A stretch of DNA of 64,000 nt, taken from assembly GCF_902499125.1 (NCBI RefSeq), contig NZ_CABVPX010000008.1, positions 62,001 through 126,000 on the forward strand. Reading direction: 5' to 3'. How positions within the stretch are numbered: the first letter of the stretch is position 1; the number at the start of each line of letters is the position of its first letter. Positions 47,732 through 57,543 of this stretch are shown piece by piece. A program made the position numbers and the translations under genes. The notes beneath the pieces are model-generated. The model did not search any database, was not told where the DNA came from, and worked only from the letters and a program-made list of their open reading frames with translations. This stretch comes from Burkholderia arboris. Lineage in GTDB: Bacteria; Pseudomonadota; Gammaproteobacteria; Burkholderiales; Burkholderiaceae.

Positions 47732-47917
47732 TTGACATTGCTGCACTGCCACGACACACTCGTTCGCATGCCTATGCTCAAGCCCAACGCCATCGCGCAT
47801 AAAACACCAGTGAACGCCCGTACGCGGCGATCACCGGGGGCGCTTGTGCGTTAGCATCGAGATTCAGTTACGCATGTCACAAGGCCTCGCCGGAAACGGA
47901 TGAGGCCTTTTTGTTTT
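47732..47917 (+). ncRNA. Promoter, ~150-nt leader and terminator before DUF2917 copy 1
   Basis: TTGACA (47732-47737) with CACACT 17 bp on is a candidate promoter. The transcript would end in AAGGCCTC (47881-47888)/GAGGCCTT (47902-47909), a perfect 8-bp stem with a T-rich tail to 47917, before the DUF2917 start at 47959. A second unit of the same plan lies at 48443-48628. Conserved pieces include CGTTCGCATGCCTA, CGCTTGTGCGTTAGCA (47841-47856) and GCATGTCACA. It is either a small RNA or an attenuated leader. Confidence 0.55.
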
Positions 47918-47958
47918 GGTGCGCGTCATCCCGCCCGGCTCAACGGATGGAGATGACG

Positions 47959-48339
47959 ATGGACCAAGCAAGCCGGCTGGTTGTTTGTCGCGATCGGTGC
48001 CGCACCGACGCAATCGCCTTACCGAGAGTCGAACTGCATTTCACGGTCGCGCCGCACAAGACGCTGACGTGGCGCGCGCAGCACGACGCCGAGATCCGCG
48101 TGCACGATGCGACGCTGTGGATCACGCGGCTGGGCAGCGTCGACGATTACTGGATCCGGACCGGCGACGTGCTGCGCGTGCCGCGCGGCGATCGCATCTG
48201 GATCAGCACCGACGACGACGCGCCCGCCGAAGCGTCGATCACGACCGTGTACGTGATGCAACGCGACGCGTGGCTTGCGCGTGCGCTCGCAGGGATGCGC
48301 GCCATGCTGGGCGGGCGATGTCGAAGAAGTCGCGCGTGA
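47959..48339 (+). CDS. DUF2917 family protein, copy 1
   Basis: A 126-residue protein, tandem duplicate of the one at 48669. The core is cupin-like: VELHFTVAPHKTLTWRAQHD, then LWITRLGSVDDYWIRTGDV and the closing strand GDRIWISTD. GGAG lies 6 bases before ATG 47959 and the same arrangement recurs in copy 2, which fixes the start over two earlier in-frame ATGs. The function is unknown. The terminator just upstream means expression needs read-through or a downstream promoter. Confidence 0.8.
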   Translation: MDQASRLVVCRDRCRTDAIALPRVELHFTVAPHKTLTWRAQHDAEIRVHDATLWITRLGSVDDYWIRTGDVLRVPRGDRIWISTDDDAPAEASITTVYVMQRDAWLARALAGMRAMLGGRCRRSRA

Positions 48340-48442
48340 CGCATCATGCATCGCTGCGCGCTCGAGCCGCGTGCGCAGCGGCCTCGTGAAACGCAGCACG
48401 CGCGCGGCAACGGATCGCCCGCGCATATCCCGAAAATAGTCG

Positions 48443-48628
48443 TTGACAACACCGCAGCCCGACAACAAAATCGTTCGCATGCCTACGTTCAAGCTCATCG
48501 CCGTCGCGATTCATCGCCCGATGAACATTCGAAAGAATGATTCACGGGAGGCGCTTGTGCGTTAGCAATCGAGCAGTACCGCATGTCACACAAGGCCTCA
48601 CCGGAAACGGATGAGGCCTTTTTGTTCT
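48443..48628 (+). ncRNA. Promoter, ~150-nt leader and terminator before DUF2917 copy 2
   Basis: Same plan as 47732-47917: TTGACA (48443-48448) with CAAAAT 17 bp on, the shared CGTTCGCATGCCTA and CGCTTGTGCGTTAGCA (48552-48567), then AAGGCCTC (48592-48599)/GAGGCCTT (48613-48620) and a T-rich tail to 48628. The middle of the leader has diverged between the copies, whereas the terminator and the short boxes are nearly unchanged. Confidence 0.55.
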
Positions 48629-48668
48629 GGTGCGCGTCATCCGTCCGGCTCACTGAATGGAGAAGACG

Positions 48669-49043
48669 ATGGACCAGGCAAGCCAGTTGTTTGACCGCCC
48701 CGATCGGCGCCACGCCGGCACGATCGCGTTACCGACTGTCGTGATCCGTTTCGCGGTCGCGCCGCGCACGACGATGACCTGGCGCGCGCAGCAGGACGCG
48801 GAGCTTCGCACGCATGGCGCGGCGCTGTGGGTCACGCGCCCGCCGTGCGTCGACGATTACTGGGTGCGGCCCGGCGACGTGCTGCGCATCGCACGCGGCG
48901 AGCGCATCTGGCTCGGCACCGATGCCGACCGGTCGGCCGAAGCGACGATCACGACCGCATACGTGCGGCGCGGCGAGCGCTTCAGGCGCATGCTCGCGCA
49001 CGTGCAACGTTTGCTCGGCGGGGTAGGGAGAAGAAGCGGATGA
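48669..49043 (+). CDS. DUF2917 family protein, copy 2
   Basis: A 124-residue tandem paralogue of the protein at 47959, about 710 bp downstream in the same orientation. The core lines up: VVIRFAVAPRTTMTWRAQQD, LWVTRPPCVDDYWVRPGDV and GERIWLGTD. GGAG lies 6 bases before ATG 48669. Both proteins start MDQAS and end in basic tails. The function is unknown. Confidence 0.8.
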   Translation: MDQASQLFDRPDRRHAGTIALPTVVIRFAVAPRTTMTWRAQQDAELRTHGAALWVTRPPCVDDYWVRPGDVLRIARGERIWLGTDADRSAEATITTAYVRRGERFRRMLAHVQRLLGGVGRRSG

Positions 49044-49095
49044 GCGACGTGCGGTCACGCACGCGCGACGCGGAACGGCCGCGACCGGAAACGGA

Positions 49096-49126
49096 CGCAC
49101 CTGCGGCGCAACGCGCCGCAGGTGCG
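49096..49126. terminator. Perfect 14-bp hairpin between convergent genes
   Basis: Arms at 49096-49109 and 49113-49126 (core CACCTGCGGCGC/GCGCCGCAGGTG) pair without mismatch around a 3-base loop. It lies between DUF2917 copy 2 and the convergent gene at 49204. No T-tract follows on either side. Confidence 0.5.
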
Positions 49127-49203
49127 CATCGAATGACGCGGCACGCCAGTGCGTGCCGCGAGCGATCGCGCGCCGTGCGCAGCAACCGGATGCAGCACGT
49201 GCA

Positions 49204-49482
49204 TCAGGTACTGGCGGCGAGACGCGGGCCCGTGCTCCGGGGAGTGGACTCGAGGTCGGGACGTTGCGCTGCCTGCGAGGTCACCCACGGATCGATGCCC
49301 TGCTTCTGCACCTCTTCGAGGAATGACACACGTGTACGCCAGTAATCGGCCTGTAATTTCGCATCGATGACGCGCTGTTCGGCTGCGAACAGTTCCATGC
49401 GCGCCGTCACGAGCATCGACGCAGCGGTTTTTTCCGGCGTGGGGGCGTGTCGCATCGCCCAACGGCTGATCCAGTTCAACAT
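49204..49482 (-). CDS. Small hypothetical protein
   Basis: A 92-residue protein starting MLNWISRWAMRHAPTPEKTA. A central amphipathic helix (MELFAAEQRVIDAKLQADYW, extending to FLEEVQKQG) suggests a coiled coil. GGAGG lies 6 bases before ATG 49480-49482, the start chosen over one 29 codons earlier. No family is recognised. Confidence 0.6.
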   Translation of the reverse strand: MLNWISRWAMRHAPTPEKTAASMLVTARMELFAAEQRVIDAKLQADYWRTRVSFLEEVQKQGIDPWVTSQAAQRPDLESTPRSTGPRLAAST

Positions 49483-50253
49483 GCTGACCTCCGTGATTAC
49501 GGACGAACCCGCATCGGGCAATCGCAATCGGCCGTGCCTGCCCGAACACGCAACGGCCTTGACCGCCATTCACCGCCTGGCCTGCACGGACTGCGACTCC
49601 CCCGCGTCGTCAATTACCGGCCGGCGTGTGCATGCGCGGTGTATCTATCCTAGAAAGACTTGCCGGTTTATGCGATGGGGTCTTGCAATCTTTTACACAG
49701 AAACCACAGTCGCCCCCGCATCGCGAAATGACAGTTGCGGACGGGATGGCTTCGGCGCAGGATAGCCCGATATCTGCCACCGCCTGGACTGACGAATGGC
49801 CGCTGCACGCCGCTGCCGCGCATCCGCACCGGCCGCGCACGTGTTCGTGCCCGCACGCGCCGCCTGCACCGCGCTCGTGCAGCATGCGGGCGCTCCGTTT
49901 CAGTCGCATGTCATCGCGCACCCGCCATGCGCGGCGCAGCCGGCATGCCGTTGCGCGCGCATCGGCCGGTTTCGCCCGCCGTTCCTCCCCGTTCCGCCGT
50001 TTCAGCCATTTCTGCCGGTCCGTGCCGCGCGAACCGGTAAAATGCGCGCCTTCGTCGCGCGGCCGGGCTGCCAGACCGTCCGCGCGCAGGCAACCGATCG
50101 TGCCCTCCAACTATATCGTCCGAGCTATCCGCGCTATTACAATCCGCCGATAGCCGGGCAATAGTGGCTGGTTACAGTAAGCCGGCCGCGCGCTGCCTTT
50201 ACAACAATTCGGCACAACAATCAACACGACAACCCGACCGGAGAAACGCCTTC
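49483..50253. other. Long non-coding gap before the purine permease
   Basis: Some 770 bp without a convincing gene: open frames on both strands here have no SD sequence, are Arg/Cys-rich and show no motif. An A+T-rich patch TTGCAATCTTTTACACAGAA (49683-49702) and another near 50105-50165 may hold promoters. No known riboswitch consensus was seen. Confidence 0.45.
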
Positions 50254-51555
50254 ATGGAATCCATCAAGCGGTATTTCGGCTTCGCTGAAGCCGGCACCGA
50301 CTTCCGCACTGAAATACTCGCGGGCGTCACCACGTTCCTGACGATGGCCTACATCATCTTCGTCAACCCCGCGATCCTCGGCGACGCCGGCATGCCGAAG
50401 GAATCCGTGTTCGTCGCGACCTGCCTCGTCGCGGCGCTGGCGTCGATCATCATGGGGCTGTACGCGAACTACCCGATCGCATGCGCGCCCGGCATGGGCC
50501 TGAACGCGTATTTCGCGTACACGGTCGTCAAGGGGATGGGCTTCACGTGGCAGGCCGCGCTCGGCGCGGTGTTCATCTCCGGCTGCCTGTTCCTGCTGGT
50601 CACGCTGTTCCGCGTGCGCGAGGCGATCGTCAACGGCATTCCGAAATCGCTGCGGATCTCGATCACGGCCGGTATCGGCCTGTTCCTCGGCATCATCTCG
50701 CTGAAGACGTCGGGCGTGATCGTCGGCAACCCGGCCACGCTCGTGACGCTCGGCGATCTGCACAAGCACGACACCATCCTCGCGATCGTCGGCTTCTTCA
50801 CGATCGTCACGCTCGACCACCTGCGCGTGCGCGGCGCGATCCTGATCGGCATCATCGGCGTCACGATCCTGTCGTTCTTCTTCGGCGACAACCAGTTCCA
50901 CGGCGTGTTCTCCGCGCCGCCGTCGATCGATGCGACGCTGTTCAAGCTCGACATCCGCGCCGCGCTGTCGACCGGCATCATCAACGTGATCCTCGTGTTC
51001 TTCCTCGTCGAGCTGTTCGACGCGACGGGCACGCTGATGGGCGTCGCGAACCGCGCGGGCCTGCTCGTCGAAGGCAAGATGAACCGCCTGAACAAGGCGC
51101 TGCTCGCCGACAGCACGGCGATCGTCGCGGGCTCGGTGCTCGGCACGTCGTCGACCACCGCGTATATCGAAAGCGCCTCGGGCGTGCAGGCCGGCGGCCG
51201 CACCGGCGTGACGGCCATCACCGTCGCGGTGCTGTTCCTCGCGTGCCTGTTCATCGCGCCGCTCGCCGGCGTCGTGCCGGCCTACGCAACGGCGCCCGCG
51301 CTGCTGTACGTGTCGTGCCTGATGCTGCGCGAGATGGTCGACGTGCCCTGGGACGATGCGACGGAAGCCGTGCCGGCCGCGCTGACCGCGCTGCTGATGC
51401 CGTTCACGTACTCGATCGCGAACGGCGTCGCATTCGGCTTCATCGCGTACGGCGGCCTCAAGCTGCTGACGGGCCAGGCGCGCACGGTCAAGCCGATCGT
51501 GTGGATCATCGCGGCCGTGTTCCTGTTCCGCTTCTTCTATCTCGGCAGCGAGTAA
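50254..51555 (+). CDS. AzgA-type purine permease (NCS2 superfamily)
   Basis: A 433-residue transporter with about 12-14 membrane spans. GVTTFLTMAYIIFVNPAIL near the N-terminus and GMGLNAYFAYTVVKGMG are hallmarks of the AzgA adenine/guanine/hypoxanthine family. The second repeat has DSTAIVAGSVLGTSSTTAYI. It imports purine bases with protons across the inner membrane. GGAG lies 10 bases before ATG 50254. It is monocistronic and followed by a strong terminator. Confidence 0.92.
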   Translation: MESIKRYFGFAEAGTDFRTEILAGVTTFLTMAYIIFVNPAILGDAGMPKESVFVATCLVAALASIIMGLYANYPIACAPGMGLNAYFAYTVVKGMGFTWQAALGAVFISGCLFLLVTLFRVREAIVNGIPKSLRISITAGIGLFLGIISLKTSGVIVGNPATLVTLGDLHKHDTILAIVGFFTIVTLDHLRVRGAILIGIIGVTILSFFFGDNQFHGVFSAPPSIDATLFKLDIRAALSTGIINVILVFFLVELFDATGTLMGVANRAGLLVEGKMNRLNKALLADSTAIVAGSVLGTSSTTAYIESASGVQAGGRTGVTAITVAVLFLACLFIAPLAGVVPAYATAPALLYVSCLMLREMVDVPWDDATEAVPAALTALLMPFTYSIANGVAFGFIAYGGLKLLTGQARTVKPIVWIIAAVFLFRFFYLGSE

Positions 51556-51581
51556 GCGCAGCACTGCACGATGAAATGAAA

Positions 51582-51612
51582 AAACGCCACCTTCGGGTGG
51601 CGTTTCTGTTTT
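51582..51612 (+). terminator. Rho-independent terminator of the purine permease
   Basis: AAACGCCACC (51582-51591) and GGTGGCGTTT (51596-51605) form a perfect 10-bp stem closed by a TTCG tetraloop, followed by CTGTTTT. It lies 26 bp after the stop codon. Confidence 0.92.
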
Positions 51613-51791
51613 CGCGCGATTCTTCTGCGATCCTGACGAATCGACGCGCACGGCCAGGCCGGCGCTCGGGCAACCCGGCGCGGCCCGCATACGAAAATGC
51701 CGCCCGGCCCGCCGAACGGCATTGCGCGAAAGGCACGGTCTTCGCGTGCGCCGCGCTCAGGCGCGCGCGCCGCAAGACGAGCGTCGTGTTG

Positions 51792-52079
51792 TCAGCGCCA
51801 GTTGGCCTCGTAAAAGCGCACGTAGCCGCTGCGCAGCGTCACGCACTGCGCACGCGTCTCCGACAGCAGGCGCCGCGCAGCCGCTTCGATGCGGTCGCGA
51901 TGCTGGTCGAATGCGCCGACCATGTCCTCGAAGCGCGGCGATGCCGCGCCGAAGTGATCTTCCAGCGCCTCGGCGGTAATCTGACATTGAACACGCTCGC
52001 CATTGACCAGTGCCGTGAACGCAAGCATCAGGTCACGCCCCGAATACTCAGGCTTCTCGTTCGTGAAATGGATCTGCAT
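51792..52079 (-). CDS. DUF1488 family protein
   Basis: A 95-residue protein. MQIHFTNEKPEYSGRDLMLA, then FTALVNGERVQCQITAEALEDHFG, matches the small DUF1488 fold. The C-terminus (RRLLSETRAQ, SGYVRFYEANWR) is helical. The family is widespread in Burkholderia with no known role. It is convergent with the purine permease. Confidence 0.8.
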   Translation of the reverse strand: MQIHFTNEKPEYSGRDLMLAFTALVNGERVQCQITAEALEDHFGAASPRFEDMVGAFDQHRDRIEAAARRLLSETRAQCVTLRSGYVRFYEANWR

Positions 52080-52321
52080 GAGAGCCGCCTCGACCGGTAG
52101 AAAACGAATGACCGCGTCCGTCGTCCGCTACCGGCCGGGCGAAATGTACGCGGGCTCGCCGGCGGAGGCCCTGACCACGGGGTTTGGCGCGGTCAATGCA
52201 TGCCGGTTGATTTCCACTTTAGACGGTTTCGCGCAGGAGACAAATTTTCCGGTGTGCGTCGTTCCGACGCGCATTTCGTCTGATCTGCGCGGGGCATCCG
52301 GCACCGTTTCGGCAACGGGCG

Positions 52322-52513
52322 TCAGTGAGGATCGGTAGGCCAGATGTTGAGCGCGATCGCGGCGGTCGTGACGCCCACCGCAATCGCGGCCGCTCCGTAC
52401 TTCACCGCATCGGTCAGATCGAACAGCAATCCGTGGATCGCCACGGCAATGCCGCCCAGCATGATGAACGTGGCGATGGCCGCCAGCACGACTCTCAGTT
52501 CCGTCCGAACCAT
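52322..52513 (-). CDS. Small two-span membrane protein
   Basis: A 63-residue protein with two hydrophobic segments (about 6-26 and 33-56) joined by a short loop (LLFDLTDAVKYG). GGGAGA lies 6 bases before ATG 52511-52513; the frame is open further upstream but that part lacks an SD sequence and membrane logic. The function is unknown. Confidence 0.6.
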   Translation of the reverse strand: MVRTELRVVLAAIATFIMLGGIAVAIHGLLFDLTDAVKYGAAAIAVGVTTAAIALNIWPTDPH

Positions 52514-52782
52514 GATGCGTCTCCCGAACGGATGCATGTCGCGTCGCATGCATGTTGCAATGCGGAACACGGCGCGTGCGTGCTCCATTTCCATCATTGC
52601 AGGCGGGCGCTTAAAAGCAAGGGGATTTTGTTCGCGGTCGCACATCGCACGTGGCGCTTGTATGATGATGCGTACCCGGACGGTCGGCTGTCGCGCCGGA
52701 TGGTGCACCGCGAGCGGAGATGCACTCCGCCGCCGATTCCGGTTCGGTCGGCCCAGGCGGCCCCGGGAACAGGAGACAAGTC

Positions 52783-54687
<1,905 letters not shown>

Positions 54688-54768
54688 CCCGATGACCGGC
54701 GGCCCGCGGCCGCCGGCCGGTTCGGGTATGCTTGGCGCGTTGCCGCCGAACCGCCGCCCGCTTCAGTC

Positions 54769-55071
54769 ATGACCGATCCAGACCACTCGCCCCTCGTGCG
54801 CATCGAGCCGCTCGGCGTGACCTTCGACGCACCCGATTCGCTGACGCTGCTCGAAGCCGCCGCGTTCGCACGCGTGTCGCTGCCGCGCTCGTGCCGCAAC
54901 GGCACGTGCCGAAGCTGCCTTTGCCGAATCGTCAGCGGCAGCGTACGCTACACGATCGAATGGCCGGGGCTGAGCCGCGAGGAAAAGTCAGACGGCTATA
55001 CGCTGCCGTGCGTGGCCGTCGCGACGTCGGACCTCGTGCTCGATGTGCCCGACGCGGTCATGCTCGACTAG
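54769..55071 (+). CDS. 2Fe-2S ferredoxin
   Basis: A 100-residue plant-type ferredoxin. The ligands are in SCRNGTCRSCLCRI (C-x4-C-x2-C) and the fourth Cys in LPCVAV. It is a small electron carrier for an oxygenase or reductase. It follows the sigma-54 regulator by 81 bp and precedes the SRPBCC gene; no partner reductase is seen nearby. Confidence 0.9.
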   Translation: MTDPDHSPLVRIEPLGVTFDAPDSLTLLEAAAFARVSLPRSCRNGTCRSCLCRIVSGSVRYTIEWPGLSREEKSDGYTLPCVAVATSDLVLDVPDAVMLD

Positions 55072-55127
55072 ACGCGGCGCGCGGTCGCGCGTCGTCCTGC
55101 AATGCTCGATCCCGCATGGAGAACGTG

Positions 55128-55622
55128 ATGACCCAGCCAACCGATCGCATCGAACAACAGACCCAGCTCGCGGCATCGCCCGACCGCGTCTGGGAAGCCG
55201 TCAGCAATTCCGGCGAATTCGGCCACTGGTTCGGCGTCACGTTCGACGGGCCGTTCGCGGCCGACCAGCCGCTGTTCGGCCGCATCACGCCGACACGCGT
55301 CGACGACGATGTCGCCAAGGCGCAGGAGCCCTATGCCGGCACTGTGTTCGAAATCGTCGTCGATCGCATCGAACCGAAGCAACTGTTCTCGTTTCGCTGG
55401 CATCCGTTCGCGATCGACCCGAATTTCGATTACACGTCCGAGCCGATGACGCTCGTCACGTTCACGCTCGCAGCCCAGGCCGGCGGCACGCTGCTGACGG
55501 TCACCGAAACGGGTTTCGATCAGTTGATCGAAGCGCGCCGCGCGAAGGCCCGCGAGATGAACGATCACGGCTGGGCCGCGCAGATGACGCTGATCACGAA
55601 GTACCTGGCGAAGCACGCGTAG
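55128..55622 (+). CDS. SRPBCC / AHSA1-like protein
   Basis: A 164-residue protein of the START/Bet v1-like ligand-binding superfamily. The opening RIEQQTQLAASPDRVWEAVS and the strand ATGTLLTVTE-like AGGTLLTVTETGF are the AHSA1 pattern. GGAG lies 6 bases before ATG 55128, preferred over the ATG four codons upstream. The role is unknown; such proteins bind hydrophobic ligands or act on chaperones. Confidence 0.85.
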   Translation: MTQPTDRIEQQTQLAASPDRVWEAVSNSGEFGHWFGVTFDGPFAADQPLFGRITPTRVDDDVAKAQEPYAGTVFEIVVDRIEPKQLFSFRWHPFAIDPNFDYTSEPMTLVTFTLAAQAGGTLLTVTETGFDQLIEARRAKAREMNDHGWAAQMTLITKYLAKHA

Positions 55623-55714
55623 CGCGCCGCTACGCCGCACGTGCCTACCGACCTGCGAACCGACGTGCGTGGCATAATCCGCTCCATCGTCGCCCACCCG
55701 CCGCCGCGCATCGC

Positions 55715-56092
55715 ATGCTGAGTCGTCGCCTCCGGAAGATCGGCAGTCTGATCGGGATGCTCGCCATCCTGATGACGGCGCTCGCGCCGACGATCTCGCA
55801 GGCCCTGACCACGCAAGGGCGCGTCGATGCACTGCTGGCCGGCTACTGTTCGGCCGCGCCCGCCACCGGCGACCGCGCCGCCGATGCGTCGACGAAGCGC
55901 CTGCAGGCCCATCTCCAGGCATGCGGCTACTGCAGCCTGCTTGCCCATACCCCCGCGCTGCCCGCCCCCGAACTGACGTTCGCGGCCAACGTGCACGTGA
56001 TCCAGCACCGCGCGGCCACCCGCTTCGAAAGCCTGCGCCGCGCGCTGCCGCTCACGGCCGCGCAACCGCGCGCCCCGCCGTTCGCGTCCTGA
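55715..56092 (+). CDS. DUF2946 copper-sensing upstream ORF (CruR-like)
   Basis: A 125-residue DUF2946 protein with a membrane/signal segment (residues 10-30), C70-x2-C73 (CGYC) and, six residues from the end, the RAPP motif (119-122, nt 56069-56080). In Bordetella pertussis, CruR of this family heads a copper operon: copper binding to CXXC in the nascent chain relieves arrest at RAPP and allows Rho to stop transcription before the next gene. Both elements, the head-of-operon position and the C-rich 296-bp gap before copC match that system. I infer the same control here; whether copper lowers or raises expression in this operon is not shown. Confidence 0.85.
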   Translation: MLSRRLRKIGSLIGMLAILMTALAPTISQALTTQGRVDALLAGYCSAAPATGDRAADASTKRLQAHLQACGYCSLLAHTPALPAPELTFAANVHVIQHRAATRFESLRRALPLTAAQPRAPPFAS

Positions 56093-56182
56093 TCCGTCGT
56101 CATTGCGCGTGATGCCGTAGCGCATCGCGCAGTCCGCGCACGCCGCCCGCGTGCGCGACGTGTCACGTTTCGAAGGACGCTC

Positions 56183-56392
56183 ATGTCTCACCATGCTGCG
56201 CGCGGCCTCGTGCCGTGCGCACGGCTGGCCGCTTCCGGCTCGCACCGCCATTGCCGCGCCGCCATTCGCCCGCATGCGAATGCCCGGCCGCGCACGTCCG
56301 TGCCGACCGCCGCCGGCATCGATGCCGCTCGCGCATCCGTCCGTCGAATCCGTCTTTCACATCCGATTCGCCACTCGTTCATCCAGCCATGA
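56183..56392 (+). CDS. Possible 69-residue ORF coupled to copC; otherwise Rho-sensitive gap
   Basis: ATG 56183 has AAGGA 5 bases upstream, and its TGA overlaps the copC ATG (ATGA at 56389-56392), an arrangement typical of coupled genes. The peptide is Arg/His-rich with two Cys (VPCARL and HRHCRA) and has no recognised domain. The same DNA is C-rich and G-poor near its end (about 56320-56388), as expected for a Rho utilisation region. It may be translated to shield copC from Rho, or be chance. Confidence is low. Confidence 0.4.
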   Translation: MSHHAARGLVPCARLAASGSHRHCRAAIRPHANARPRTSVPTAAGIDAARASVRRIRLSHPIRHSFIQP

Positions 56393-56754
56393 AAACCCTC
56401 CATTTCGTTCGCGGCGCACTCGCCGCACTCGGCTTCGCCGCCATCCAGGCCGCGCATGCGCACGCCATTCCGAAGACGCAGGACCCGGCCGCCGACGCCA
56501 CGCTGTCGGCCGCGCCGCACGCGGTCACGATCGGCTTCAGCGAAGCGCTCGAACCGGCGTTCAGCTCGATCGCCGTCACCGACAGCCACGGGCAATCGGT
56601 CACCGCCGGGAAATCGGCCGTCGACGCCGGCAACCGGAAGCGGATGCACGTCGCGCTGGCCAGCCTGACGGCCGGCACGTACACGGTCGCGTGGGTCGCG
56701 GTGGCCAGCGACGGCCATCGCACGCAAGGCCACTACGCATTCACGCTGAAATAA
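56389..56754 (+). CDS. copC: CopC-family periplasmic copper-binding protein
   Basis: A 121-residue protein with signal peptide ending AAHAHA. The copper-binding His after cleavage (HAIPKTQDP) and the closing motif SDGHRTQGHYAFTLK are the CopC/YobA pattern. It binds Cu(II) in the periplasm. ATG 56389 is the start; the frame upstream is open but Arg-rich. The PCuAC gene follows at 44 bp. Confidence 0.88.
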   Translation: MKTLHFVRGALAALGFAAIQAAHAHAIPKTQDPAADATLSAAPHAVTIGFSEALEPAFSSIAVTDSHGQSVTAGKSAVDAGNRKRMHVALASLTAGTYTVAWVAVASDGHRTQGHYAFTLK

Positions 56755-56797
56755 CACCGCACTGCCCACCGCCTCCACCCGATAAGGAGAACCCACG

Positions 56798-57244
56798 ATG
56801 AAACGCTCGATTCCGACCGGCCTGCTCTTCGCGCTGCTGGCGCTGCACGCTTCCACCACGTTCGCCGCGCCGGCCGTGCAGGCCGATGCATGCTGGATCC
56901 GCGCGATGCCCGCGACGGTGCCGTCGTCCGGCTACTTCACGCTGAAGAACGACGGCGACGCGCCCGCGACGCTGACGGGCATCGACACCCCCGCATACGG
57001 GATGGCGATGGTGCATGAAACGCAGACGAACGGCAGCACCGCGAAGATGGTTCACGTCGACTCGGTCGTCGTCCCCGCGCACGGCACGGTGACGTTCAAG
57101 CCGAAGAGCTATCACGTGATGCTGGAGGAACCGCGCCAGGCCGTCGCGCCCGGCGCGAAGGTGCCGTTCCGGCTGCACTTCGCAGACGGCTCGACGGTGT
57201 CCGTGACCTGCGACGCGAAGCCGCCGACCTACGCCGGCCAGTAA
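56798..57244 (+). CDS. PCu(A)C copper chaperone
   Basis: A 148-residue periplasmic protein with signal peptide (ends TTFAAPAV region). The PCuAC copper site is complete: H-x10-M-x21-H-x-M, with His in MVHETQ, Met in AKMVHV and HVM in YHVMLEE. It delivers Cu(I) to cytochrome oxidase and other targets. It is third in the copper operon, 32 bp before a small membrane protein gene. A good SD (AAGGAG) precedes ATG 56798. Confidence 0.92.
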   Translation: MKRSIPTGLLFALLALHASTTFAAPAVQADACWIRAMPATVPSSGYFTLKNDGDAPATLTGIDTPAYGMAMVHETQTNGSTAKMVHVDSVVVPAHGTVTFKPKSYHVMLEEPRQAVAPGAKVPFRLHFADGSTVSVTCDAKPPTYAGQ

Positions 57245-57276
57245 CGCACCCCGTACCCCGATCGAAGGAGACGCAC

Positions 57277-57450
57277 ATGAAAGACCGCCTGCCGCTGGCC
57301 GACCTGATCGTCCGCTACCGGACGCCGCTGAATGTTGCCGTACTGATCGTCTGCGGGTTATGGGCAGCGTGGATCGCGTGGATGACGCGGCCTGCCGCCA
57401 TCGACACGCCGCCGTCGATTCCCGCGTACTGCATGCGCGACGCGCGCTGA
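57277..57450 (+). CDS. 57-residue membrane protein at the end of the copper operon
   Basis: A short ORF read directly: MKDRLPLADLIVRYRTPLNV followed by a hydrophobic span AVLIVCGLWAAWIAW and a tail with Cys (PAYCMRDAR). AAGGAG lies 7 bases before ATG 57277, and the gene starts 32 bp after the PCuAC stop. Two Cys and the context suggest a copper-related role, but no family is recognised. Confidence 0.6.
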   Translation: MKDRLPLADLIVRYRTPLNVAVLIVCGLWAAWIAWMTRPAAIDTPPSIPAYCMRDAR

Positions 57451-57543
57451 CGCGCCCGCACGGTTCCGGCGGCGGCGCGTGCCATTATTGGCGTGGCATC
57501 ATCGATGCATCCCGACCGCCGGAACCGCCTCTCGGAGCAACGC

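Noticed and set aside
47881..48628. CRISPR or transposon repeat
   Set aside because: The two similar leader/terminator blocks are about 710 bp apart, only two in number, and each is followed by a DUF2917 gene, so they are a tandem gene duplication.
49610..50110. 166-codon minus-strand frame before the purine permease
   Set aside because: Arg/Cys-rich composition, no SD sequence and other open frames over the same DNA; likely chance.
49483..50253. Purine or other riboswitch before the purine permease
   Set aside because: No purine riboswitch core or other known consensus could be recognised in the leader.
55043..55714. Open frame upstream of the DUF2946 start
   Set aside because: It runs through the SRPBCC gene in another frame and is Arg-rich; DUF2946 similarity starts at 55715.
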